A stretch of 64,000 nt of DNA from Prauserella endophytica (lineage in GTDB: Bacteria; Actinomycetota; Actinomycetes; Mycobacteriales; Pseudonocardiaceae): contig NZ_SWMS01000002.1 of NCBI RefSeq assembly GCF_005146945.1, positions 372,001 through 436,000 of the forward strand, in the 5' to 3' direction. Positions 54,089 through 62,609 of this stretch are shown here, piece by piece. The position numbers and the translations under genes were made by a program. The notes beneath the pieces are model-generated. The model searched no databases. It saw only the letters and a program-made list of their open reading frames with translations, and had not been told where the DNA came from. How positions within the stretch are numbered: the first letter of the stretch is position 1; every line of letters starts with the position of its first letter.

Positions 54089-55798
54089 TCACCCCGTTGC
54101 CGGTGCGACCGGCTCCCGGACGTGACCGCGCGGGAGCAGCTCGTGGGCGGCGAACATCCGGTGCAGAAGCTGGATCGCCACCGAACCCTCGCCCACCGCG
54201 GACGCCACCCGTTTCACGGAGCCGTGCCGGGCGTCGCCGGCGGCGAAGACGCCGGGCAGGCTCGTCTCGAGCGGCAACGGGTCGCGTTCGAGCGGCCAGG
54301 CGCCTTCGCCGAGGTCGCCTCCCGTGAGCACGAACCCCTGCGCGTCCCTGCCGACCTCGGGCGGAAGCCACCCGGTGTGCGGGCGCGCGCCGATAAGCAC
54401 GAAGAGCCCATCCGCGCCGACCGTCTCCTCGCTGCCGGTCACGCGGTCGCGCAACACGAGGTGCTCCAGCCTGCCGTTGCCCCCACCGCCGACGATCTCG
54501 GTCGCCGTGCGGACCCGCACTCCCGGCGTCGCCTCCGCCTCGCGCACGAGGTAGTGCGACATCCCGTCGCCCAGCGACCGGCCTCGGACCACGATCGTCA
54601 CGCTGGGTGCGTATCGCGCGAGGTACAGCGCGGCCTGCCCTGCCGAGTTCCCGCCACCGAGGACGTAGACGTCCCGGCCGCACATCGCGGGTGCCTCGGA
54701 CGTCGGGCCGCCGTAGAAGACACCGGCCCCGTTGAGCGCCTCGAGCGCCGGCACGCCGAGCCGGTGGTAGCTGGCGCCCGTCGCGAGCAGCACCGCGCGG
54801 GACCGCACGCGGGCGCCGGTGGAGAGGGTGACGGACAACTCGCCGTGTTCGCGCCGCAGTCCGGTCACCTTCTGCATGAACGCGAACTTCGCCCCGAAGA
54901 CCCACGCCTGGTCGTACGCCCGCTGAGCAAGGCGACGGCCGCTGACGCCTCGGGGAAAGCCGAGGTAGTTGCGGATCAGCGAGCTCGACGTCGCCTGTCC
55001 GCCGAGCCCGCCCTCGTCCACCACCAGGGTGCTGAACCCTTCCGACGCGCCGTACATGGCCGCCGAGAGGCCCGCGGGCCCGGCGCCGACGATCACGAGG
55101 TCGAACTCGGTGCGTTCCGGGTTCACCGGCGAGCCCGCCGCCAGCGCGATGTCGGCGTCGCTGGGATTGGTGAGCACCGTGCCGTTCGGGAAGACGACGA
55201 TCGGCAGCTCGGCGGGCACCCCCGCGGCGGCGATGTGGGCGCGCCCCTCGCTGGAGTCGGCGAGGCAGAACGCGTGCGGGATGGCACAGCGGCCGAGCAC
55301 CTGGCGCAGTTCGTAGGCCCGGCCCGACCAGGACTCGCCGACCACGTGGATCGTGTAGGGCGAGCTCCGGCGCGCCTCCGACCACTCGAGCAGCAGGCCC
55401 GACACCGCCTGGTGGAAGACCTCGTCGGGGGACGCCATCGGCCGGAGCAGGTAGTGGTCGATCCGGCCCCGCGCTATCCCGTCGAAGATCGCTTCGCCCG
55501 TCTCCCGGTCTCCCCACTGCCCCCATTCGATCAGCAGACCGCGCTTCGCGTGTGGATGGAGACGGCGGACGTGAGCGAGCAACTCGCTTCCTGTCATCCC
55601 CGACAACCACTGTCCGGAAAGGACCAGGGCGACCTCCTCGCCGTCCGCGGCGAGCTCGTCGAGACACCCTTTCGCCTCGTGCGACGAAGCCACGCTGACG
55701 ACGCGGTAATGGCGCGCGTAGCGCTCTCGCAACTCCCGCTCGACGTCGCGCAGCACCTCAGCGTTCTCGTCGACGACGACGAGCGTAGCGCCAGACAT
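54089..55798 (-). CDS. Degenerate receiver / thioredoxin-fold / TrxR-like FAD reductase fusion
   Basis: 569 aa in three parts. Residues 5-125 resemble a response-regulator receiver, but the phospho-acceptor position (VLSGQWLSGMTG) has Gly62 instead of Asp, and the switch Lys is Arg119. Residues about 145-225 have a thioredoxin/glutaredoxin-like fold without a CxxC. From about 230 on is a thioredoxin-reductase-type FAD/NAD(P) domain (VIVGAGPAGLSAA, YVLGGGNSAGQAA) which also lacks the CxxC (FYGGPTSEAPAM there). So it is a REC-linked flavoprotein unable to follow the usual thiol or phosphorelay chemistry; its partner is unknown. ATG 55798. Confidence 0.85.
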   Translation of the reverse strand: MSGATLVVVDENAEVLRDVERELRERYARHYRVVSVASSHEAKGCLDELAADGEEVALVLSGQWLSGMTGSELLAHVRRLHPHAKRGLLIEWGQWGDRETGEAIFDGIARGRIDHYLLRPMASPDEVFHQAVSGLLLEWSEARRSSPYTIHVVGESWSGRAYELRQVLGRCAIPHAFCLADSSEGRAHIAAAGVPAELPIVVFPNGTVLTNPSDADIALAAGSPVNPERTEFDLVIVGAGPAGLSAAMYGASEGFSTLVVDEGGLGGQATSSSLIRNYLGFPRGVSGRRLAQRAYDQAWVFGAKFAFMQKVTGLRREHGELSVTLSTGARVRSRAVLLATGASYHRLGVPALEALNGAGVFYGGPTSEAPAMCGRDVYVLGGGNSAGQAALYLARYAPSVTIVVRGRSLGDGMSHYLVREAEATPGVRVRTATEIVGGGGNGRLEHLVLRDRVTGSEETVGADGLFVLIGARPHTGWLPPEVGRDAQGFVLTGGDLGEGAWPLERDPLPLETSLPGVFAAGDARHGSVKRVASAVGEGSVAIQLLHRMFAAHELLPRGHVREPVAPATG

Positions 55799-56308
55799 GC
55801 CCCGACTCTAACGCCGCCGCACCACAACACAGAGTTCCCGTTTTACAAGGATCTTGCTCCGAGGCACAGCGACCAGGGGCGCGTGCGGGGGCGTTTCCAG
55901 TGGGGTGCCTGCACGCCTGGGCAGATCAGGTCGGCGGTGGCACGCCGGCGGGAGGACGGTGTCTTTCACGCCGTACGTATAACGACCTATACGGCTCGAC
56001 TTTGTGGGGCCGGATCCAATGGACCGCCTGCGTCAGGTCGCGGGCCGGTCCGCGAGACGCTGGGGACGCCGACCGGCTCCTCGGGTCCGGCCAGCTGGAA
56101 GGCGTTCCCTGCCAAGGGGATCGGGGCCTGGTCGCTCCCGGCCGGTCAGGCGGGGCCGCGCTCGTCGGCGCTCGTCGGCGTGAGAGCACGGGCTCGCCGT
56201 TGTGGGCTGTCCTCCGGCCGCCGCGCCAGGGAGCTCGGAGCTCCGCTGGCACACGCGGCCGCCGGGAAACCGGTCGCCGACCCGGAAGGGCGCTGTTACC
56301 TTGCGGCC
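55799..56308. other. Intergenic region, no clear gene
   Basis: 510 nt without a convincing gene in any frame. It contains an inverted GTATA/TATAC pair at 55977-55992 in an AT-richer patch, possibly a promoter or operator for an upstream-reading or downstream gene. The frame leading into the next gene has no start with a ribosome site before 56309. Confidence 0.5.
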
Positions 56309-56962
56309 GTGGATCTCTTCTCGCGCTCGTGGGCGGCACTGCGCAGCGCGGTGGCGGGACTCGCCGACGAGGACTTCGCCCGGCCCTCCGGCTGCACCGG
56401 CTGGCTTGTGCGCGACCTGGTGTGCCACCTCGTCATCGACGCCCAGGACGTCCTGATCACCCTCGCGCCCCCCGTGGATTCGGAGCCGACGCGGGACGCG
56501 GTGACCTATTGGAACGTCGTCGAACCGCCGACCGGCACGGACCCGCTCGACGCGCTGATCGTGCGCCTCGCCGCCGCGTACGAGGAGCCGTGGTTGCTCA
56601 AGTTCCACCTCGACGACGTCGGCTCCGCGGCCGGGCGGGCGGTGGAGCTCGCCGACCCGGAGCTGCGGGTCGGCACGCGCGACGAGGTCCTCACCGCGGG
56701 CGACTACCTCGCCGCGTACGTCCTGGAGTGGACGCTGCACCACCTCGATCTGATCGCGCACCTGCCGGACGCGGCCGGGCCGCCCGCCGAGGGCCTCGCC
56801 CGCTCCCGCGAGCTGCTGGAGAAGATCGCCGGGTTCGCGTTCCCTCGGTCGTGGCCGGACACGGACGCCCTGCGCGTCGGTACGGGGCGGCGGGCCCCGA
56901 GCGACGCGGAGCACGCGCAACTGGGCGACGTGGCCGCGAAGCTCCCGCTCGCCCTCGGCTGA
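56309..56962 (+). CDS. Maleylpyruvate isomerase N-terminal domain (DinB-like) protein
   Basis: 217 aa of the mycothiol-dependent metalloenzyme / DinB_2 superfamily: FSRSWAALRSAVAGLADEDF, WLVRDLVCHLVIDAQDVL and LEWTLHHLDLIAHLP (each a partial motif) supply metal-ligand histidines. GTG 56309 is chosen; the frame is open far upstream but only this part looks coding. A TTACCT seven to eight bases ahead could serve as a -10. Function unknown. Confidence 0.75.
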   Translation: MDLFSRSWAALRSAVAGLADEDFARPSGCTGWLVRDLVCHLVIDAQDVLITLAPPVDSEPTRDAVTYWNVVEPPTGTDPLDALIVRLAAAYEEPWLLKFHLDDVGSAAGRAVELADPELRVGTRDEVLTAGDYLAAYVLEWTLHHLDLIAHLPDAAGPPAEGLARSRELLEKIAGFAFPRSWPDTDALRVGTGRRAPSDAEHAQLGDVAAKLPLALG

Positions 56963-57094
56963 GCGCCGTTCGCGCTGGTCATGGCCGCCGGCCAGCGATG
57001 GCCGCCGCGCGACCTTCCCCTGGCCCGCCGCCACCCGCACCGTGATGATCATGTCCGGCGAGGGGCCGGGCGGTGGATCCAAGGAGGATGACGC

Positions 57095-58213
57095 GTGGCA
57101 ACGGTAACCAACCGCCGATGGCTCGCCGGACTCGCGGGCGGCGTCGCGCTGGCCGCCACGGCGACGGTCACGCCCGCGGCGGCGGCACAGGACGAGCGCG
57201 CGGCGACCCAGGTGGCGCTCAACCAGTACCGGTCGACGGTCGGCGGCCCCGGAGCGGCGGTCCACGCCGGCAACGGCGACGAGACGTGGACGCTGACGTC
57301 CGGAACGGCGAAACTCTTCCAGAACCGGCCGATCACGCCGACGGACCACTTCCGCAACGGGAGCCAGACCAAGACGTTCACGGCCGCCGTGGTGCTGCAG
57401 CTCGTCGACGAGGGGCTGGTCGGGCTGGACACCCCGATCGAGCGGTACCTGCCGGGCGTCGTCAGCGGCAACTACGACGGCAACGTGATCACCGTGCGCC
57501 AGCTGCTGCAGCACACCAGTGGGCTGGCGCGGATCGGCGTCGGCGCGAAGGCGAACCCGGACGGCACCTACGAGCTCGCGGAGCTGGTCCGTGCCACGAT
57601 GGACGAGCCTCCGCTGGGGGCCCCAGGTGAGGGGGTCGACTACTCCAACGCCGGCTACCACGTGCTCGGCATGCTGATCGAGGAGATCACCGGCCAGTAC
57701 GTCGGCGACGCGGTCACCGAACGGATCATCGAGCCGCTCGGCCTGGAGGGCACCTCGTTCCCCGCTCCGGGGGAACGGGCACTTGCCGCGCCGTTCGTGT
57801 CGGGCTACCAGGGCGGCCGGATCCCGCCGTTCTTCCTGTGGGTGGACACGACCACCTCGTTCGAGCCGTCGGTCTACTCCGCGGCAGGCGCGATGCAGTC
57901 CACCCTGGAGGACTCGGTCACGTTCTTCCGTGCGCTGCTCAAGGGTGAGATCGTGTCGGACGCCGCGCTGGCGGAGATGCGCAGGACCGTTCCCCAGAAC
58001 GGGGGCATCGGTGAGATGGGCCTCGGCCTCAACGAGGTGCCGTTGTCGTGCGGTGGCACGTTCTGGGCCAAGAACGGGGGTGTGGAATCGGGGCACACCT
58101 CGACGACGGCGGTCACCGATGACGGCCGCTTCGCGTCGGTCGTCACCAACACCTTCGCCCAGCCGGCGGCTGTGCAGTCCTTCGAGGTCCTCGACGCCGC
58201 TCTCTGCGACTGA
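57095..58213 (+). CDS. Secreted serine hydrolase, class C beta-lactamase/DD-peptidase family
   Basis: 372 aa with a signal peptide (about 1-31, ending PAAAA). The SxxK motif is Ser90-x-x-Lys93 (SQTK), YSN at 183-185 (YSNAGY), and GHTS near the C-terminus stands where KTG or HxG occurs. The family includes DD-carboxypeptidases, esterases and lactamases. GTG 57095 follows AAGGAGGATGACGC. Monocistronic, with a strong terminator directly after. Its substrate is unknown, and no lactam-resistance context is visible. Confidence 0.88.
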   Translation: MATVTNRRWLAGLAGGVALAATATVTPAAAAQDERAATQVALNQYRSTVGGPGAAVHAGNGDETWTLTSGTAKLFQNRPITPTDHFRNGSQTKTFTAAVVLQLVDEGLVGLDTPIERYLPGVVSGNYDGNVITVRQLLQHTSGLARIGVGAKANPDGTYELAELVRATMDEPPLGAPGEGVDYSNAGYHVLGMLIEEITGQYVGDAVTERIIEPLGLEGTSFPAPGERALAAPFVSGYQGGRIPPFFLWVDTTTSFEPSVYSAAGAMQSTLEDSVTFFRALLKGEIVSDAALAEMRRTVPQNGGIGEMGLGLNEVPLSCGGTFWAKNGGVESGHTSTTAVTDDGRFASVVTNTFAQPAAVQSFEVLDAALCD

Positions 58214-58217
58214 CCGC

Positions 58218-58255
58218 GCCGAAGGGCCGGCCTGTCCGGCCCTTCGGCTTTTCTT
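58218..58255 (+). terminator. Rho-independent terminator
   Basis: GCCGAAGGGCCGG (58218-58230), a five-base loop, CCGGCCCTTCGGC (58236-58248) and the tail TTTTCTT directly follow the serine hydrolase stop. A perfect 13-bp stem with a T-run, rare in this GC-rich DNA. Confidence 0.9.
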
Positions 58256-58333
58256 CGCCGGGTGTGTCGATCGGCGGGGGAGGTGTTCGACGCGTCGGTG
58301 AAAGACACCGAAACACGCGGAAAGGAACCTCCC

Positions 58334-58912
58334 ATGGCCCTCGTGATCTCCGACATGTCGATCTCGCTCGACGGCTACGTCACCGGCCCCAACGACAGCC
58401 GCGAGAACCCGTTCGGCGACGGCGCCGACACGCTGCACGACTGGATCTTCGACGACCCCACCGAGGCCGACCGCGCCCTCATGCGGGAAGGTATGGACAG
58501 CACCGGTGCGGTGATCATGGGCCGCACGTCGTTCGACAAGTGCGTGGACATGTGGGGCGAGAACGGCCCGATGCGGGGCGTCCCGGTCTTCGTGGTCACT
58601 CATCACGAGCCGACCGAGCGGTATCCGTCGGCGTACACGTTCGTCACCGACGGCGTGGCCAAGGCGATCGAGCTGGCCAAGGAAGCAGCCGGGGACAAGG
58701 TCGTCGGCCTGCACGGCGCGACCGTGATGCAGCAGGCCCTTCCGCTCGGCCTGGTCGACGAGATCTTCGTCCACGTGGTCCCGCTGCTGCTCGGCGCAGG
58801 AACCCCGCTGTTCGGCTCCCTCGGTTCGGCGATCACGCTGGAACGCGCCGACGCCGTCGTCACCCCGCGCGCCACCCACCTGCGGTTCCGTGTGGTCAAG
58901 ACCGAAGCCTGA
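58334..58912 (+). CDS. Dihydrofolate reductase-like (RibD C-terminal fold) protein
   Basis: 192 aa. ISDMSISLDGYVTGPNDS at the start, VIMGRTSFDKCVDMWGENGP and LVDEIFVHVVPLLLGAGTPLF are the typical motifs of the dihydrofolate reductase/RibD-type reductases (partial quotes). NADPH-dependent. ATG 58334 follows AAAGGAACCTCCC. Monocistronic. Real DHFR function is unlikely; these small proteins usually reduce unknown substrates. Confidence 0.82.
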   Translation: MALVISDMSISLDGYVTGPNDSRENPFGDGADTLHDWIFDDPTEADRALMREGMDSTGAVIMGRTSFDKCVDMWGENGPMRGVPVFVVTHHEPTERYPSAYTFVTDGVAKAIELAKEAAGDKVVGLHGATVMQQALPLGLVDEIFVHVVPLLLGAGTPLFGSLGSAITLERADAVVTPRATHLRFRVVKTEA

Positions 58913-58960
58913 GCGCGGCGATAGCACCCGTGCTGGCCGCGACGTACCCCGACCGCGCCG

Positions 58961-59307
58961 TCACCACCTTCGTGCGGAGGCTCCATGCGGGAGAACGACA
59001 ACGGGAGCGCGAGCTCGCATCGGCGCGCGGTGAGCGGGTCGAATTGCCGCTGGAGCGCCTGCCTGCTGCGGGCCATCCAGGCGTTGGCGATCTCCCGGTA
59101 CGCCGGGTCGCCGGCGGCGAGGACGTACAGCTCGTGGGTCAGCACGAGGCCGCGCTGGTCGGCGAAGACGTCGCGCGTGATGATCTCCACCACGGCCCGG
59201 CGAGCCGAGGTGAGGTCGTCGGCGGTGGCCAGGCGTTGTTCGCACCGGTCGCTCACGCCGAGGGCGAACCGCGTGAACGCCGCCGCCGACCTCCCGCACG
59301 GTTCCAT
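58961..59307 (-). pseudogene. TetR-family regulator remnant, C-terminal half only
   Basis: The minus-strand frame starting near 59307 has a TetR-type C-terminal domain (AAAFTRFALGVSDRCEQRLA, VVEIITRDVFADQRGLVLTH, AYREIANAWMARSRQALQRQ) but no DNA-binding half. Near 59010 the best frame appears to shift. It faces a truncated MFS gene on the plus strand, so the pair looks like a divergent regulator/exporter set with its centre deleted. Confidence 0.6.
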
Positions 59308-59326
59308 GATCTGTCACTTCTCCGGC

Positions 59327-59512
59327 ATGGATGAGCTTCTGCGCGAGCCGGTCGTGTCCTGGTTGATGCGCTTGGGTTTCCTGCTGTCTCCGCCGCTGGC
59401 CGGACTCGTCGCCGACGCCGCGGGCCTGCGCCTCGGCCTGCTCGTGGTGCCGGTCGCCGGGATCGCCGTCGTCTCGCTCGGGGGCGTGCTCCGTCCGGGA
59501 GGCCGGGGGTGA
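59327..59512 (+). pseudogene. MFS exporter remnant, last membrane segments only
   Basis: The frame from 59327 (61 aa) reads RLGFLLSPPLAGLVADAAG and LRLGLLVVPVAGIAVVSLGG, the final two helices of an MFS transporter. It has no upstream helices and no promoter. It lies opposite the tetR remnant with about 20 nt between, as if the N-terminal halves of both and the shared promoter were lost in one deletion. Confidence 0.6.
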
Positions 59513-59683
59513 CCAGGCCCTTCTGACGACGGACGAGCCGCCGACCGCAGGTGGGCGCGAGCGTCGTCGGCAGGTGAAAAACGTCCCCTCTCCCGTTGTA
59601 ACGCTCACCCGCGCCGGGCGGACTTCTCCGTTATGCCCCGGCCCTGAACGGTTTCCAGCGCGAGCAGACAGGAGGTGGGCGAC

Positions 59684-60655
59684 ATGCGTGTCGGGCGGTT
59701 GCTCGTGGCGGCCATCGTCACCGCGCTCGTCCTGCCCGGAACCATTGCGGCGGCGGACGGCGACGTGCGGACGTTCGTCACCTTCGATCCGGCGGCCGGG
59801 GAGTTCCCGGAAGGTGTCGCATTCGGCAAGACCGGCGACCTGTACGTGAGTCTGCTTCCACGCAACGAGATCCGCAGGATCGAACCGGACGGTACGCAGT
59901 CCGTGGTGGCCCAGTTCCCCGCGGGCGGGGCCGGGCCCGCCGGGCTCGCGGTCCAGCCGCACGGCGCCGTCCACGCCGCCCACCCGGCCGTGAACCTGCA
60001 GACGGCACAGACCGACCCCTCGGTCCGCGGCGTCTACCGGGTCACCGAGGACGGCACCGTCACACGGATTCCGGGGACCGGGGCCATGATCTTCCCCAAC
60101 GACCTGAGGTTCGACAGGCGCGGCAACCTCTACGCGACCGACTCCGTCGGCGGTTCGGTGTGGCGGATCCCGAAGCACGGGCGGGCGCAGCTGTGGGCGG
60201 ACCACCCGTTGCTCGACGGCACGGGCGCCGGCGGGTTCGGCTTTCCCATCGGAGCCAACGGCATCGCCGTCGTCGGGAGCCAGGTGATCGTCGCCAACAC
60301 CGAGCAGGGCCTGCTGGTGCGGATTCCGGTGCGGCCGGACGGCAGCGCGGGCACTCCGCAGGTCCTCGCCCGGTCGCCGCAGCTGGTCGGCGCCGACGGC
60401 ATCGCGCTCGACGTCCACGGCGCGATCTACGTCGTCACCGCGCAGAACCTCGTCCTGCGGGTGGGCGCCGACGGCGCGATCGAGACCCTCGCGACGGCCG
60501 CCGACGGGCTGAACCAGCCGAGCACGGCGGCGTTCGGAACGGCGCGCGGCGACCAGCGGACGCTCTACATCGCCAACTTCTCGCTGTTCTCGCCGACCCC
60601 GACCCCGGGTGTGCTGACCCTCGACGTCGGCGTACCGGGACGCCCGCTCCCGTAG
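59684..60655 (+). CDS. Secreted SMP-30/NHL-type beta-propeller protein (ScyD/ScyE-like)
   Basis: 323 aa with a signal peptide (about 1-26, ending TIAAA). Repeats with the pattern FPEGVAFGKTGDLYVS, NDLRFDRRGNLYATDS and VGADGIALDVHGAIYVV mark a beta propeller of the SMP-30/NHL superfamily, as in ScyD/ScyE-type secreted proteins. ATG 59684 follows GGAGGTGGGCGAC. Monocistronic and exported; ligand or enzymatic role unknown. Confidence 0.8.
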   Translation: MRVGRLLVAAIVTALVLPGTIAAADGDVRTFVTFDPAAGEFPEGVAFGKTGDLYVSLLPRNEIRRIEPDGTQSVVAQFPAGGAGPAGLAVQPHGAVHAAHPAVNLQTAQTDPSVRGVYRVTEDGTVTRIPGTGAMIFPNDLRFDRRGNLYATDSVGGSVWRIPKHGRAQLWADHPLLDGTGAGGFGFPIGANGIAVVGSQVIVANTEQGLLVRIPVRPDGSAGTPQVLARSPQLVGADGIALDVHGAIYVVTAQNLVLRVGADGAIETLATAADGLNQPSTAAFGTARGDQRTLYIANFSLFSPTPTPGVLTLDVGVPGRPLP

Positions 60656-60657
60656 GG

Positions 60658-61296
60658 TCACGTCACGATCAGGTGGCTCCGGTGGTGCCGTGGGGTCCCG
60701 GCCTCGTCGAGCAGGCTCAATGCGAAGTCGGCGTAGGAGATTCGGGCCTCGGGCTCGCCGTGGGCGCGTACCTCGTACCTGCCCGTGGGCTCGCCCTCGT
60801 GGCCGAAGTCGCCCGCCGGGGTGACGTAGACCCAGTCCAGCGCGTCGCCCTCGTCGCGGACGACCGCGAAACCGGCTTCGTGGGCCAGGCAGAAGGCTCG
60901 GAACTCGGCGGGGAAGCCGGGCGCGTCCACCACGCGGGTCCCGTCGGCGCCGGGCAGCAGCACGGACAGTCCGATCGCGACGAGTCTGTCCACTCCGGCC
61001 CGGGGCAGCCCCTTGACGAGCGCCCGTGCGGCGCCGGGGAAGAATGCGTCCGGATCGGTGCCCTCGCCGTACACGGCGGCCGCGTGGATCGCGGCGTCGT
61101 ATCCGGCCGCGAGAGCGGCCACGGTCGCCACGTCGGTGACGTCACCGGCCGCGATCCGCACGCCCTCGGCCGCCAGGCCGCCGTGCCGCACGGGGTCGCG
61201 CACCACCGCGGTGACGTCGTGTCCACGTCGGCGTGCCTCGGCCACGGCCGACCTGCCCGCGCGGCCACCCGCGCCGAAAACGACGATCTTGCTCAT
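60658..61296 (-). CDS. NAD(P)H-binding reductase (NmrA/SDR-like, atypical)
   Basis: 212 aa with a Rossmann start (KIVVFGAGGRAGRSAVAEA). The rest matches the NAD(P)H-binding (NmrA-like) family: AAIHAAAVYGEGTD, VDRLVAIGLSVLLPGADG. No Tyr-x-x-x-Lys active site, so it may be a sensor or an isoflavone-reductase-like enzyme. ATG 61296. Divergent from HxlR with a shared operator at 61333-61365; HxlR regulators commonly control such redox enzymes. Confidence 0.82.
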   Translation of the reverse strand: MSKIVVFGAGGRAGRSAVAEARRRGHDVTAVVRDPVRHGGLAAEGVRIAAGDVTDVATVAALAAGYDAAIHAAAVYGEGTDPDAFFPGAARALVKGLPRAGVDRLVAIGLSVLLPGADGTRVVDAPGFPAEFRAFCLAHEAGFAVVRDEGDALDWVYVTPAGDFGHEGEPTGRYEVRAHGEPEARISYADFALSLLDEAGTPRHHRSHLIVT

Positions 61297-61332
61297 CCCC
61301 GGAATACCTCCCGTCGAGTCGGTGCTCTGGAA

Positions 61333-61365
61333 GGTATCCAGCGGGGCGGTTACCACCTGGATACC
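61333..61365. promoter_or_regulatory. HxlR operator
   Basis: GGTATCCAG (61333-61341) and CTGGATACC (61357-61365) are perfect 9-bp inverted arms with a 15-bp spacer, centred between the reductase gene and hxlR-type gene. The distance from the centre to each start is short, so it overlaps both promoters. Confidence 0.75.
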
Positions 61366-61386
61366 GAGACAGGCAGGAGAGCACCG

Positions 61387-61755
61387 ATGAGCGACCGGCG
61401 GCCGCTTCCCCGCGACATGTTCGATGAGGTCTGCCCGTCCGGGCTGGTGCCGTTCCGCTTCGGTGACAACAAGTGGTCGGCTCTGGTGCTGCGGTGCCTG
61501 GAGGACGGCCCGCGCCGGTTCTCCGAGCTGCGCGTGCCGCTGCACCGCGTCACCCCGAAGGTGCTGACCCAGTCGCTGCGCGGCCTGGAGCGCCGCGGGC
61601 TCATCTCGCGCACGGTGCGGTCCGGCCCGGCGCCGCACGTCGAGTACGCGCTGACGCCCTTGGGGCGCGGCATGCTGGAGCCGCTGGCGACCGCATGCGC
61701 GTGGGCCGCGGAGAACTGGGACCAGATCCTCGATGCGCGGGAGCGGCACCCGTAG
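61387..61755 (+). CDS. HxlR-family transcriptional regulator
   Basis: 122 aa winged-helix protein (CPSGLVPFRFGDNKWSALVL, SELRVPLHRVTPKVLTQSL, LERRGLISRTV) with the N-terminal cysteine conserved in redox- or formaldehyde-responsive HxlR regulators (Cys17). ATG 61387 has CAGGAGAGCACCG upstream. Divergent from the NAD(P)-binding reductase and probably its repressor or activator through 61333-61365. Confidence 0.9.
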   Translation: MSDRRPLPRDMFDEVCPSGLVPFRFGDNKWSALVLRCLEDGPRRFSELRVPLHRVTPKVLTQSLRGLERRGLISRTVRSGPAPHVEYALTPLGRGMLEPLATACAWAAENWDQILDARERHP

Positions 61756-61764
61756 GCTGGCGCC

Positions 61765-62172
61765 GTGCCGGAGTCCTCACCGTCCGATCAGCTGCGTTTC
61801 GTCGGCGTGTCACTGGACTGCGCCGATTCCGATGAGCTGGCCGCGTTCTACGTCGGTCTGCTCGGCGGCCGGTTGCTGTGGAGCGAGGAGCGCAGCGCGG
61901 CCGTGCAGGTGCCGGGACTGCTGCTGGTGCTCCAACGGGTGCCGGACTACCAGCCGCCGGTCTGGCCGGGGACCTCGATCGTGCATCTGGATCTGAGCGC
62001 GGGGGAGAAGCTCGCCGAGCCCGAGCAACGGGCTCTCTCGCTTGGCGCGACGAGGGCCGAACCTCAGCCCGATCCGCGCTGGCGGGTGTTGCTGGATCCG
62101 GCCGGGCACCCGTTCTGCATCACCACCCTCGCGCCACCCCCGGAGCTGCTGGAGTCCGCGTACGGACGATGA
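61765..62172 (+). CDS. VOC-family protein
   Basis: 135 aa. RFVGVSLDCADSDELAAFYV starts the first module, and WRVLLDPAGHPFCITTL closes the second. GTG 61765 lies six bases after TAGGCT (overlapping the HxlR stop), suggesting a leaderless transcript. Role in the cell unknown; VOC enzymes bind a metal and act on small carbonyl or aromatic compounds. Confidence 0.8.
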   Translation: MPESSPSDQLRFVGVSLDCADSDELAAFYVGLLGGRLLWSEERSAAVQVPGLLLVLQRVPDYQPPVWPGTSIVHLDLSAGEKLAEPEQRALSLGATRAEPQPDPRWRVLLDPAGHPFCITTLAPPPELLESAYGR

Positions 62173-62289
62173 CGGCCGGTCAACCGCCGCGGACGTTCAC
62201 CGATTGGCACGTGGCGCGTCGCCCGCGGAGGAGCGCGTCGTTCACCCGGCGTCGGGCCCGGATTTCGATCATGACCGTGCCTCCCCGCG

Positions 62290-62592
62290 AGCACGCGAGT
62301 GTCTGCGTGCCGCTGCCGCCTACGGCGTCGGGCCGGCGACGCGCACCGCGCTGGGGCGCCTCGAGCTCCACTGGCAGGACTCGCAGCGTCGTGCAGCCGT
62401 GATGGGCCTGCGTGACTTCGACATCCAGGTGCACACCGCCGAGGGCCGGCGCACGGTGAGGGAAGCCGGGGGCAACCAGGCCGGGCCGGATCACCGCCAC
62501 GTTCGAACCCGTCCAGGACGGCCGGGTCCCGGTCGTCGCGTGCGACTCCAACGGCCACAGGTACTTCCGGATCGTCGAGCTCGAGGTGTAGG
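62290..62592 (+). pseudogene. Frameshifted hypothetical gene
   Basis: Pieces of one coding sequence appear in different frames: ECLRAAAAYGVGPATRTA, then GLRDFDIQVHTAEGRRTV, then ITATFEPVQDGRVPVVACD ending ELEV before TAG at 62590. Together they would make a small protein, but no single frame covers them. At least one frameshift lies between about 62440 and 62500. I do not recognise the family. Confidence 0.35.
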
Positions 62593-62609
62593 CCTCCTGG
62601 CCGCGGACC

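Noticed and set aside
53957-56962. A 1001-codon open frame on the plus strand
   Set aside because: It runs antisense through the TrxR-like gene; only the last part (56309-56962) looks like coding sequence. Long open frames opposite genes are common in very high-GC DNA.
56033-58927. A 964-codon open frame on the minus strand
   Set aside because: It is antisense to three well-supported plus-strand genes and has no recognisable domains.
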